From: Solimicrobium sp040544425
GTDB lineage: Bacteria > Pseudomonadota > Gammaproteobacteria > Burkholderiales > Burkholderiaceae_D
NCBI GenBank assembly: GCA_040544425.1
Contig: JBEONO010000022.1
Coordinates: 1 to 61,410 of the forward strand
Direction: 5' to 3'
Length of the DNA: 61,410 bases
Shown here: positions 45,704 through 53,536 of the stretch, piece after piece
Layout of the letters: every line of letters begins with the position of its first letter
How positions within the stretch are numbered: position 1 is the stretch's first letter
Program-made: the position numbers and the translations under genes
The notes under the pieces: generated by a model
Told to the model about the DNA's origin: nothing
Database searches by the model: none
The model's input: the letters and a program-made list of their open reading frames with translations, nothing else

Positions 45704-46504
45704 TCAGCCCGCTGTCTGTTGCAGATAAAATTGCTGCACCCGCAGCAAATCATCCGGCGTATCGACCCCTGCCATCGGGACGTCGGGCGTCACATGAACG
45801 GCTATCGGATAACCATTCCAGAGCACCCGCAATTGCTCCAGAACCTCGCACTTTTCGAGCGGAGCAACCTCAAGCGTGGAATATTTCTGTAAGAACGAAT
45901 TGGTGTAGGCGTACAGGCCGATATGCCTGAATACGCGGTAGTCTGGAGGTAACACCGACGTGGACAGAGCGAAGGCATCTCGATTCCAGGGGATCGTCGC
46001 ACGCGAAAAATAAAGTGCGCGACTCAATTTGTCGAGCACAACTTTAACAACATTCGGATTAAACGCTTCTTCCGGGCTGGTGATCGGATGGGCGGCGGTA
46101 GACATCTGCACACCATTGCGAATCTGTGCGGCGGTTGCAGTGATCAATGCTGGCTCGATCAGCGGCTCATCGCCCTGCACATTGACGACTACTGCATCTT
46201 TCGGCAAACCCAAGCGTTCCGCAACTTCGGCAATTCGATCCGTGCCCGATTGATGATCGACACTGGTCAAATACGCTGTTACGCCGAATTGCTCACAAGC
46301 TTGGACGATACTGATATCGTCGCATGCAACGACGACTAACTCAGCACCGGATAATTTCGCCCGCTCCGCTACCCGCACCACCATCGGTTTGCCACCCAAA
46401 TCTGCTAAAGGTTTATTCGGCAAGCGGGTTGATGCCAATCGTGCGGGAATGATTACGCAGAAATTGTTACGGCCATTGAAGGTTGTTGTGCGTAACAGGG
46501 TCAT
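45704..46504 (-). CDS. kdsB: CMP-KDO synthetase KdsB
   Basis: Activates 3-deoxy-D-manno-octulosonate with CTP for lipopolysaccharide core assembly. The nucleotide-binding start VIIPARLASTRLPNKPLAD (about residues 17-35), VQGDEPLI and IGLYAYTNSFL are typical; 266 aa including about 15 extra N-terminal residues. Its start codon is 2 nt after the Trm112-like gene. It belongs to the exbB-exbD-lpxK-Trm112-kdsB series. Confidence 0.96.
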   Translation of the reverse strand: MTLLRTTTFNGRNNFCVIIPARLASTRLPNKPLADLGGKPMVVRVAERAKLSGAELVVVACDDISIVQACEQFGVTAYLTSVDHQSGTDRIAEVAERLGLPKDAVVVNVQGDEPLIEPALITATAAQIRNGVQMSTAAHPITSPEEAFNPNVVKVVLDKLSRALYFSRATIPWNRDAFALSTSVLPPDYRVFRHIGLYAYTNSFLQKYSTLEVAPLEKCEVLEQLRVLWNGYPIAVHVTPDVPMAGVDTPDDLLRVQQFYLQQTAG

Positions 46505-46506
46505 TG

Positions 46507-46704
46507 TTATTTGCCTGCGGATTTATCAGCGACTACTGGTTCATTCAAGTCCCTGGCCTGATCGGCCCACATAATAGGAATATCGTCGCGAATGGGATAA
46601 GCCAATTTATCCCCTTTGCAGATTAATTCCGCTGCTGACTTATCATAGACCAGCGGCCCTTTACACAAAGGGCAAACCAAAATTTCTAATAAGCGAGGGT
46701 TCAC
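46507..46704 (-). CDS. ycaR: Trm112-family small protein (YcaR-like)
   Basis: 65-aa Trm112/UPF0434 protein. The CPLCKGPL knuckle is at residues 11-18, then ICKGDKLAYPIRDDIPIM. Only part of the four-Cys zinc site is kept (C11, C14, C29), as in many bacterial members. Its position between lpxK and kdsB is conserved in Proteobacteria; a role in methyltransferase activation is known for the eukaryotic homologue, but the bacterial function is uncertain. It is 3 nt after lpxK. Confidence 0.93.
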   Translation of the reverse strand: MNPRLLEILVCPLCKGPLVYDKSAAELICKGDKLAYPIRDDIPIMWADQARDLNEPVVADKSAGK

Positions 46705-46707
46705 GAT

Positions 46708-47736
46708 TTACTCCCGAATTTGTTTCAATTTTTTTAGTATGGTGTCGAACATGCCGCTATCAATTACCGCTTCAACCGGGATAACCCAGATGCGAGGATC
46801 ACCACTCAGATCTTTCAATTGCCTACATTTTACTGCATCCTTTTCAGTAATCAGGATCATATCGGCAGTTATATGTTCAAACGGGTTGATTGCGTAGTTA
46901 AAATGATCCGGCAAGGGAAGTTCCGCAAACTTGACTCCCTGATTGCGCAACATGGTAAAAAATCGCTCGGGATTTCCAATACCCGCGGCAGCAATGATAT
47001 TAAGTCTGGAATCCAAAGCGTTTAATTTCTGCTGCTGGTCGGGATGCATCATTTGTCTGGCCGTATTTCCGAGTAACTGCATACGGACAGTATCAGACGG
47101 CAATGCGGGGGCAATGTTTTCACCCTGATTCAGGTTCGCGACCGTGATGTCGCTCCGTCTGCCAGCAGGTTCTCGCAATGGTCCCGCCGGCAACAACCAT
47201 CCATTCCCGACCCCACGCTTATCAAACAACATAATTTCCAGATCGCGGGCCAATCCATAATGCTGCAAGCCATCATCAGAGATGATGACATTCACTTCAG
47301 GACAGTTGTTTAACAAGGTTTCGCCTGCGGCGACGCGATTGCGACCGACCACGACTGGGCAGGCGCTTTGCTGAGCGATCAGGATCGGCTCATCACCTAC
47401 ATCAATTGCAAGGGAACGTTCGGAAACCATTTGAGGTGGTTGATTCTTGCTGCCGTATCCGCGTGATATAACGCCGGGGCGGTAGCCTGCCTGTTGCAGT
47501 TGCCTGAGCAACCAGATCGTTAATGGCGTCTTGCCGGTGCCACCGACAAAAATATTCCCCACGACGATTACCGGCACTGCCAACTTTTTTTTCTGCAGCC
47601 AGCCTTGCCGATAAAAGAACTGACGGACAATGAGTAGCAGGCCAAACAAAACCGACAACGGCCAAAGCAACCATGCCAGCCATCCACGTGTCATCCATGC
47701 TGTCATGAGTACACGGGCGAATCGGTCGGTTGTCAT
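46708..47736 (-). CDS. lpxK: Tetraacyldisaccharide 4'-kinase LpxK
   Basis: Inner-membrane-anchored lipid A kinase phosphorylating the 4' position of the disaccharide precursor. An N-terminal membrane anchor (about 16-38) is followed by a Walker A-like GNIFVGGTGKTPL, ISRGYGS and the DDGLQHYGLARD motif. Length is 342 aa. It lies 35 nt downstream of exbD. Confidence 0.96.
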   Translation of the reverse strand: MTTDRFARVLMTAWMTRGWLAWLLWPLSVLFGLLLIVRQFFYRQGWLQKKKLAVPVIVVGNIFVGGTGKTPLTIWLLRQLQQAGYRPGVISRGYGSKNQPPQMVSERSLAIDVGDEPILIAQQSACPVVVGRNRVAAGETLLNNCPEVNVIISDDGLQHYGLARDLEIMLFDKRGVGNGWLLPAGPLREPAGRRSDITVANLNQGENIAPALPSDTVRMQLLGNTARQMMHPDQQQKLNALDSRLNIIAAAGIGNPERFFTMLRNQGVKFAELPLPDHFNYAINPFEHITADMILITEKDAVKCRQLKDLSGDPRIWVIPVEAVIDSGMFDTILKKLKQIRE

Positions 47737-47771
47737 GGGCGGCTTACTGGCCTTGTTTGGATAAGCAGACT

Positions 47772-48212
47772 TTATTTCGAGTGACCTTGTGCGGCAAAGG
47801 TGATTTTTGACAGTCCGGCGATACGCGCAGCTTCAAGCACATCGATCACTGATTGGTGGCTGGCGGAGCCATCGGCGTTAATGATCACCACGGGATCCGC
47901 TTGATCAGCGCCACCGGATAGTTCACTGGCTGCTTTTTTCAAACTCTCAGCCAAATCATTGACGTCGATTTTGGCCACCGGCTTTTGATTGATTTTGTAA
48001 TTGCCACGCGCATCGACACCGATTTGAATTTCATTGGGCCGCTGTTGCGCCACATTAGCGTCTGCCGTTGGTAAATTTATTTGCAATTCAGTGAATCGGC
48101 TGTAGGTCGTTGTCACCATGAGAAAAATCAAAATCACCAGCAACACGTCGATAAATGGGATTAAGTTAATTTCAGGTTCAGAGCGATACTTAGTACCTTT
48201 GCGGAAATCCAT
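47772..48212 (-). CDS. exbD: ExbD/TolR-family biopolymer transport protein
   Basis: 146 aa from the ATG at 48212: a basic N-terminus, PEINLIPFIDVLLVILIFLMV (one membrane helix with the essential Asp), then a periplasmic domain. It partners ExbB to use proton motive force for TonB-dependent transport or related functions. The start falls 17 nt after the exbB stop and lies behind CAGG. Without a tonB in the operon, TolR-like or TonB service elsewhere cannot be separated by sequence. Confidence 0.93.
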   Translation of the reverse strand: MDFRKGTKYRSEPEINLIPFIDVLLVILIFLMVTTTYSRFTELQINLPTADANVAQQRPNEIQIGVDARGNYKINQKPVAKIDVNDLAESLKKAASELSGGADQADPVVIINADGSASHQSVIDVLEAARIAGLSKITFAAQGHSK

Positions 48213-48228
48213 AGTTGAGCCTGATCTT

Positions 48229-48834
48229 CTACTTGCGGTTGCCGTGCACGGTATCAACAAACCTGACAGCCTGTTGCTCCATTTCGACGATAAAACCATC
48301 AACCAATGCGCTGAAATGACGATAGAAAAATATGGTTGGCATGGCAATCAAAATACCGAACGCGGTGTTGTACAAGGCAGTTGAAATACCGTGGGCAAGC
48401 TGCACCGGATTTGCCCCGGTAGAATTTTGCGCGCCGAAGATTTCGATCATCCCAACGACCGTGCCGAACAAACCCATCAATGTCGCCAACGAGGCAATCG
48501 TGCCCAGGGTAGTCAGGAATTTGCCCAAGTCATGTGCGGCAGCGCGGCCAGCTTCTTCAATCGACTCTTTCATTACCTCGCGCGGCGCATCGACATTGCG
48601 TAGCCCTGCGGCCAATACCCGTCCCAGCGGTGAATTTTGCTCCAGCTTGTCTACCACGTCCTTGCTGACCTTGCCATTGTGGTACACGCGTATCACTTCT
48701 TCGAGCAAGGTCTTGGGCAAAACATTTTTGGCACGCAGAGAAAGAGATCGTTCAATAATCAATGCCAACGCAATGATCGACGCGATCAGTAAAAAATATA
48801 CCGGCCAACCGGCCGATTGTAATATCGAAAACAA
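48229..48834 (-). CDS. exbB: ExbB/TolQ-family proton channel protein
   Basis: 201-aa MotA/TolQ/ExbB channel protein with three membrane helices (about 5-28, 105-130 and 150-172); the conserved GLFGTVVGMIEIF segment is present. I start it at a TTG at 48834 because AGGGAG lies 6 nt upstream and the protein then begins MFSILQSAGWPVYFLL, the normal family start. The open frame extends to 48948 but that part looks non-coding. First gene of the exbB-exbD-lpxK-Trm112-kdsB series. Confidence 0.93.
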   Translation of the reverse strand: MFSILQSAGWPVYFLLIASIIALALIIERSLSLRAKNVLPKTLLEEVIRVYHNGKVSKDVVDKLEQNSPLGRVLAAGLRNVDAPREVMKESIEEAGRAAAHDLGKFLTTLGTIASLATLMGLFGTVVGMIEIFGAQNSTGANPVQLAHGISTALYNTAFGILIAMPTIFFYRHFSALVDGFIVEMEQQAVRFVDTVHGNRK

Positions 48835-49423
48835 TGCAAACTCCCTAATGACAGCGACCGCAAGTGCAAACAACAGACAGCATGGCGCTATTGATCGCAA
48901 TTTATAAACACAAGCCCGCAATGTATCTTGTTGTGTGGGACAGAGCAAGTCCGATCATGCGTTGGGCAAAACTTGCAATCGGCAATCTGATTTGCCGCAC
49001 GAGCGAATTTGCGATTTCGCCCGATCCAGTCGGACTGATTTGAAATGGAAATTTACGTCAAAGTTTTGCACAGCTTGTGTGGGTAACTTTGTGAACAATT
49101 CGTGACAATCGCTGGCAACCAATTGATTTAAATCAATTTTCATCACCATGCCCACAAACTGGGCATATCTGGTTTTCCAAAACCAAAGTTTTGCACACGA
49201 ATTGTTGATAACTTTGTGCGCAAACTTGGTATAGAAAAATAACCCTTTGATTTTAAATAATATTTTTCACTTGATTACAATTGAGGCAGACGTTTTTCCT
49301 GTGAATATGAAAGTAATAACCTATTCCAATAAAGCAATACAATATCTTTAGCAAAAGTAAAAAGTTGCGATTCGTGAACATGATTTAGAATTCGCTAACT
49401 CGAACCTGGCACAAATCCCCCCT
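48835..49423. other. 590-bp divergent gap rich in repeats and palindromes
   Basis: Between exbB and xseA there is no convincing gene. It contains a spaced direct repeat (49059-49093 and 49184-49218), a perfect 18-bp palindrome AATTGATTTAAATCAATT at 49121-49138, a TGGTTTT/AAAACCA hairpin at 49170-49185, two sequences one base off a DnaA box, and an AT-rich stretch (about 49228-49380). Part of it must also serve the xseA promoter. Confidence 0.6.
49059..49218. repeat. Pair of spaced direct repeats, 125 bp apart
   Basis: CAAAGTTTTGCACA, 11 variable bases, then TAACTTTGTG occur at 49059-49093 and again at 49184-49218, with identical internal spacing. Each variable part ends in a DnaA-box-like sequence (TGTGGGTAA and TGTTGATAA, against TGTGNATAA). 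AACAATTCGTG (49094-49104) is also repeated inverted at 49196-49206. Confidence 0.75.
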
Positions 49424-50776
49424 ATGCTCACTGATAACAACTTTACATCCGCTCCCCAAGTGATCAGCGTGGCGGAATTGAATCAAACCGTCTCGCGATT
49501 ACTGGAAAGATCAATACCTTTGTGCTGGATTTCCGGTGAAATATCCAATTTCACCCGTGCCGCTTCCGGACATTGGTATTTCACGCTCAAAGATGCGCAA
49601 GCCCAGGTACGCGCGGTCATGTTTAAAAGTCGTACACAGGCAGCTGATTTCCTTCCCCGTGAAGGCGAAAAGATCGAAGTTCGTGCCACCGTCACCTTGT
49701 ATGCGCCGCGCGGAGATTATCAGCTAAACGTCGAAAACATACGGCGAGCCGGCTTGGGCAGCCTGTATGAAGCCTTCCTTCAGCTCAAACAAAAATTGAG
49801 CGCGGCTGGCTTGTTTGACGCTCAACGCAAGCAAGCTCTGCCGTCTTTTCCAAAATGTATTGGGATCGTAACCAGCCCGCAAGCCGCTGCACTGCGCGAT
49901 ATTCTGATCACACTGAAGCGCCGCGCTCCGCATGTGAGGGTCATCATTTACCCCACCCCGGTTCAGGGCAGCGGGTCAGCACAAAAAATTGCCCAGGCAA
50001 TCGCGCTGGCGGTTTCCAGAAACGAGTGTGAGGTCATGATTGTTGCGCGCGGTGGTGGCAGTATTGAAGACCTCTGGTCATTCAATGACGAACAACTGGC
50101 CTATACCATCGCCGATTGCCCGATCCCGATCATTGCCGGCATTGGACACGAGACAGACTTCACGATCGCCGATTTCGTTGCCGACGTGCGGGCACCGACG
50201 CCGACTGCGGCGGCCGAAATTGCCGTTTCTGCGCGGGTTGATTTGATGCTGCACCTCGAAAAAAATAGTGCTCAATTGCGACGTTCTGTCAGGCATCGGC
50301 TCGATCAGGAAAGTCAGACCCTGGACAATTTTTCACGGAGATTGATAAATCCACTGGCCTATATTCGCAGCGAGCGGGCTAAACTTGGCGGTCTGACCAT
50401 GCAGTTAAAACACATCGTTGCCAACTCGCGCAAACAGGCTAATTTCCAATATGTGCATTTAAAGCAGCGACTGATCACGCAATCACCGGACATTGATCAA
50501 CGCAAATACCAATTGCAACAATTTTCCCGGCACCTTCAAACCAAAACACATCAATTCTTTGAGTTACGCCAACGTGATCTGAACCACCTGCATGCTCAGC
50601 TGGAATTACTCAACCCGCAGAGAACGCTTGAGCGCGGTTACGCAATTATCACAAATATGGAAGGCCACATTCTCCAACATCCAGAAGAATTTATTGCACC
50701 TGGCAGCATCAACGTGAAACTGGCCAAGGGTGAAGTCGGACTCGAAGTCATTAAGGTCTTGCAAACACCAAATTAG
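49424..50776 (+). CDS. xseA: Exodeoxyribonuclease VII large subunit
   Basis: Catalytic subunit of exonuclease VII, which degrades single-stranded DNA to oligonucleotides. An N-terminal OB-fold (about 10-110, ISGEISNFTRAASGHWYFTLKD) is followed by the catalytic domain with ARGGGSIEDLWSFNDE and GHETDFTIADFVADVRAPTPTAAAE, then a helical coiled coil (about 265-400). The 450-aa length is normal. The small subunit xseB is not in the window. It sits before sodB, an order seen in related Burkholderiales. Confidence 0.96.
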   Translation: MLTDNNFTSAPQVISVAELNQTVSRLLERSIPLCWISGEISNFTRAASGHWYFTLKDAQAQVRAVMFKSRTQAADFLPREGEKIEVRATVTLYAPRGDYQLNVENIRRAGLGSLYEAFLQLKQKLSAAGLFDAQRKQALPSFPKCIGIVTSPQAAALRDILITLKRRAPHVRVIIYPTPVQGSGSAQKIAQAIALAVSRNECEVMIVARGGGSIEDLWSFNDEQLAYTIADCPIPIIAGIGHETDFTIADFVADVRAPTPTAAAEIAVSARVDLMLHLEKNSAQLRRSVRHRLDQESQTLDNFSRRLINPLAYIRSERAKLGGLTMQLKHIVANSRKQANFQYVHLKQRLITQSPDIDQRKYQLQQFSRHLQTKTHQFFELRQRDLNHLHAQLELLNPQRTLERGYAIITNMEGHILQHPEEFIAPGSINVKLAKGEVGLEVIKVLQTPN

Positions 50777-50896
50777 GCGCTGCAAACAAATTGCATCCAC
50801 ATTACAATGGCGGATCGATTATCGTCTCGTCCTATCGTCGATTTGCTGTTGTACCCACCATATTGATCATTAAGCTTTACCTACTGAGGAAATAAA

Positions 50897-51475
50897 ATGG
50901 AACACACACTGCCTGCTCTGCCCTATGCACTGGATGCCTTAGCTCCACATATTTCAAAAGAAACTCTGGAATACCATTACGGCAAACATCACCAAACTTA
51001 TGTCACCAATTTAAATAACTTAATTAAAGGGACTGAGTTTGAAAATTCAACATTGGAAGAAATCGTTAAAAAATCTTCCGCAGGTATTTTCAATAATGCG
51101 GCACAAATCTGGAATCACACTTTTTACTGGAACGGCTTGAAGCCAAACGGCGGCGGTGCCCCAACTGGCGCCTTGGCTGCTGCGATCGATGCGAAATGGG
51201 GTTCGTTTGATGCATTTAAAGAAGCATTTACCAAGTCATGCATCGGCAACTTTGGTTCAAGCTGGACCTGGCTGGTAAAAAAACCGGACGGCTCGCTCGA
51301 TATTGTCAACACATCCAACGCTGCAACACCAGTCACTACTGCAGACAAGCCGTTGATCACTTGTGATTTGTGGGAACACGCTTACTATATCGACTACCGC
51401 AACGCACGGCCAAAATATGTTGAGGCATTCTGGCATCTGGCCAACTGGGACTTTGCTGCTGCAAATTTTGCCTGA
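50897..51475 (+). CDS. sodB: Superoxide dismutase, Fe type
   Basis: 192-aa cytoplasmic iron SOD. Metal ligands are the His in YHYGKHHQTY (about 27), the His in AAQIWNHTFYW (about 74), and Asp and His in CDLWEHAYYIDY (about 157 and 161). AAQ before WNHTFYW is typical of Fe rather than Mn enzymes. GAGGAAA precedes the ATG, and the gene ends in a strong terminator. It converts superoxide to peroxide and oxygen. Confidence 0.97.
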   Translation: MEHTLPALPYALDALAPHISKETLEYHYGKHHQTYVTNLNNLIKGTEFENSTLEEIVKKSSAGIFNNAAQIWNHTFYWNGLKPNGGGAPTGALAAAIDAKWGSFDAFKEAFTKSCIGNFGSSWTWLVKKPDGSLDIVNTSNAATPVTTADKPLITCDLWEHAYYIDYRNARPKYVEAFWHLANWDFAAANFA

Positions 51476-51490
51476 TCGCTGAATAAAGAA

Positions 51491-51521
51491 AAAGCCCTGG
51501 AAATATTTCCGGGGCTTTTTT
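51491..51521 (+). terminator. Terminator after sodB
   Basis: AAAGCCC-T-GGAA (51491-51502) pairs with TTCC-G-GGGCTTT (51507-51518), loop ATAT, followed by a T run. The A run before the stem could let it also serve the convergent gene. Confidence 0.92.
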
Positions 51522-51537
51522 ATGCCCTGCGATTTGC

Positions 51538-52128
51538 CTAGTGGCGGTCGCTTAATCCACCTAACAGCTGATTTTTCAGGGAAGTGTCGACCGGATTGTC
51601 GCCCAGCCAGATTTTCAGGATCGCGTTAAAAAAGGCGACATCAGGAAACGTATCCCCAATTTTTTTTCCATTGATGGACATATTGGTACCTACATTCGGC
51701 ACCCACTCCATCGAAATCAAATCGCCTTTTTTCAATACGGGCACGGACGAGAATAGCTGACCAAATTTGAGAAACTGATCCGCCATCTTTGCACGCTCAA
51801 GCTTATCAGTATTTCTCTTTACGCCGTCCAAAAACGCCTGTCCCAACGTATCGCTGCTTAATTCTCGAAGCATGGTCAGATTGATTTTTTTAGGGCCAAC
51901 CAAGTTAAGCACATCGTCGGCGGAATTCTTAGTTTCTGGCAAATATAAAGCCGCTACATAAACTTTGAAAAATACCTTGTAACGAATCCCTGCCCCATTC
52001 AACTTCAACGTCGTATTCGAAGCCTGTGCCGTCTCATCGATTTTTACGCCAGCCACTTCAATTGCCTGTGCCATGTTTGCGGCAGCAAAGATCAGGCAAA
52101 GCAACAATTCTTTAACAGGCAATTTCAT
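51538..52128 (-). CDS. Chalcone-isomerase-like exported protein
   Basis: 196 aa with a signal peptide (1-22, ending AQA) and a chalcone_isomerase-like domain: VAGVKIDETAQ, the hallmark GIRYKVFFKVYVAALYLP (about 48-65), and NAILKIWLGDNPVDTSLKNQLLG at the end. Bacterial members are periplasmic and of unknown function, despite the name. Single gene, convergent with sodB and separated from dnaJ by 108 nt. Confidence 0.92.
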   Translation of the reverse strand: MKLPVKELLLCLIFAAANMAQAIEVAGVKIDETAQASNTTLKLNGAGIRYKVFFKVYVAALYLPETKNSADDVLNLVGPKKINLTMLRELSSDTLGQAFLDGVKRNTDKLERAKMADQFLKFGQLFSSVPVLKKGDLISMEWVPNVGTNMSINGKKIGDTFPDVAFFNAILKIWLGDNPVDTSLKNQLLGGLSDRH

Positions 52129-52194
52129 GACCAGTCCAATATGTTAAGTGCAATCGATTCAAGTTCAGGCATGCTCGATTTTACCTTGCCGCAT

Positions 52195-52228
52195 AAAACT
52201 AGTGAAACTGAAATTATCAGATTTCACT
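52195..52228 (-). terminator. Possible terminator after dnaJ
   Basis: AGTGAAA-CTGA (52201-52211) pairs with TCAG-a-TTTCACT (52217-52228) with one bulged base; on the minus strand it is followed by AGTTTT. The T run is weak, so this is tentative. Confidence 0.5.
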
Positions 52229-52236
52229 AATTCTTG

Positions 52237-53361
52237 TCACTTACTTAAAAAGCTTTTTACTTTTTCCATCCACGATTTGCTCTGGGGACTATGCTTGGAA
52301 CCACCCTCTGAGGTAAGTTTTTCAAAATCTTTAAGCAGATCCTTTTGTTTTTCCGTCAATTTTACGGGCGTTTCTATTACAACATGACAGAATAAATCGC
52401 CAGGATATCCAGAGCGTACCCCTTTAATTCCTTTGCTGCGCAAACGAAAGGTCTTTCCAGTTTGCGTGCCCTCAGGAATGGTAAAGCTGGCTTTGCCATT
52501 CAATGTCGGCACTTCAATTTCGCCGCCCAAGGTTGCCTTGGCAAATGAAATCGGCATTTCACAATGCAAATCATCACCGTCACGTTGGAATACGGAATGC
52601 GGTTTGGTATGTATTTCCACATACAGATCGCCCGGCGGGCCACCGTTCACACCTGGTTCGCCATTGCCTGATGAACGTATGCGCATGCCATCGTCAATAC
52701 CAGCAGGAATTTTCACTTCCAGTGTCTTGTTGCGCTTGATCCGTCCTACACCAGAACAGGTTGGGCATGGATCAGGAATAATTTTCCCGGTGCCATGACA
52801 CTTGGGGCAGGTTTGTTGAATGCTGAATAGCCCCTGCTGCATTCTTACCTGACCGTGACCACCGCAAGTCGTGCATGTAATGGCTGACGTGCCTGGCTTG
52901 GCACCGGTACCATGGCAAGGTTCGCATTCATCCCAAGATGGGACCCGGATTGTGGTATCAAAGCCATTGGCAGCTTCCTCCAATGTAATCTCAAGGTTAT
53001 AGCGCAAATCAGCACCACGGTAGACCTGTGGGCCGGAACTGCGGCCACGACCACCGCCAAATATATCGCCGAAAATATCACCAAATGCGTCGGCAAACCC
53101 TCCGGCACCACCACCAGGTCCGCCGCCCATATTCGGGTCAACGCCTGCATGACCATAACGATCATAGGCATCGCGTTTTTTCGGATCGGTCAACATTTCG
53201 TAGGCCTCTTTGGCCTCCTTGAACTTGTCTTCTGCTTGTTTACTATCAGGGTTACGGTCCGGATGATATTTCATCGCCAGCTTGCGATACGATTTCTTGA
53301 TTTCTTCTTCAGACGCGTTTTTGGCAACGCCTAATATTTCGTAAAAGTCACGCTTCGCCAT
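52237..53361 (-). CDS. dnaJ: Chaperone DnaJ
   Basis: Hsp40 co-chaperone of DnaK, 374 aa from the ATG at 53361 (MAKRDFYEILG). J domain at 1-70 with HPD at about 33-35, a Gly-rich linker (about 75-115), the zinc domain with four CxxCxGxG motifs (about 146-210) and the C-terminal substrate domain. It lies 175 nt after dnaK with a terminator-like hairpin between, so its expression may be set lower than dnaK. Confidence 0.98.
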   Translation of the reverse strand: MAKRDFYEILGVAKNASEEEIKKSYRKLAMKYHPDRNPDSKQAEDKFKEAKEAYEMLTDPKKRDAYDRYGHAGVDPNMGGGPGGGAGGFADAFGDIFGDIFGGGRGRSSGPQVYRGADLRYNLEITLEEAANGFDTTIRVPSWDECEPCHGTGAKPGTSAITCTTCGGHGQVRMQQGLFSIQQTCPKCHGTGKIIPDPCPTCSGVGRIKRNKTLEVKIPAGIDDGMRIRSSGNGEPGVNGGPPGDLYVEIHTKPHSVFQRDGDDLHCEMPISFAKATLGGEIEVPTLNGKASFTIPEGTQTGKTFRLRSKGIKGVRSGYPGDLFCHVVIETPVKLTEKQKDLLKDFEKLTSEGGSKHSPQSKSWMEKVKSFLSK

Positions 53362-53455
53362 TTGATTTGGCACCTTCATTGTGGATTCAAACTAAATCAA
53401 ACGCCAAAAGTAAATATTGCAACCAGCGTCCAAATAAAGCTTGGTAATTTATGCG

Positions 53456-53501
53456 AAAAAGCCGAGCAGGTTTGCCGTTTTCACGGCGCCCCTTTCTCGG
53501 C
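53456..53501 (-). terminator. Terminator-like hairpin between dnaK and dnaJ
   Basis: On the minus strand GCCGAG (53501-53496) pairs with CTCGGC (53466-53461), enclosing a second hairpin GCCGT-gaaa-ACGGC (53487-53474), and a run of five T follows (53460-53456). It should reduce read-through from dnaK into dnaJ. Confidence 0.75.
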
Positions 53502-53536
53502 GAGCTTAAGCGAGAAAACAACTCGCCCAGTTTGGA

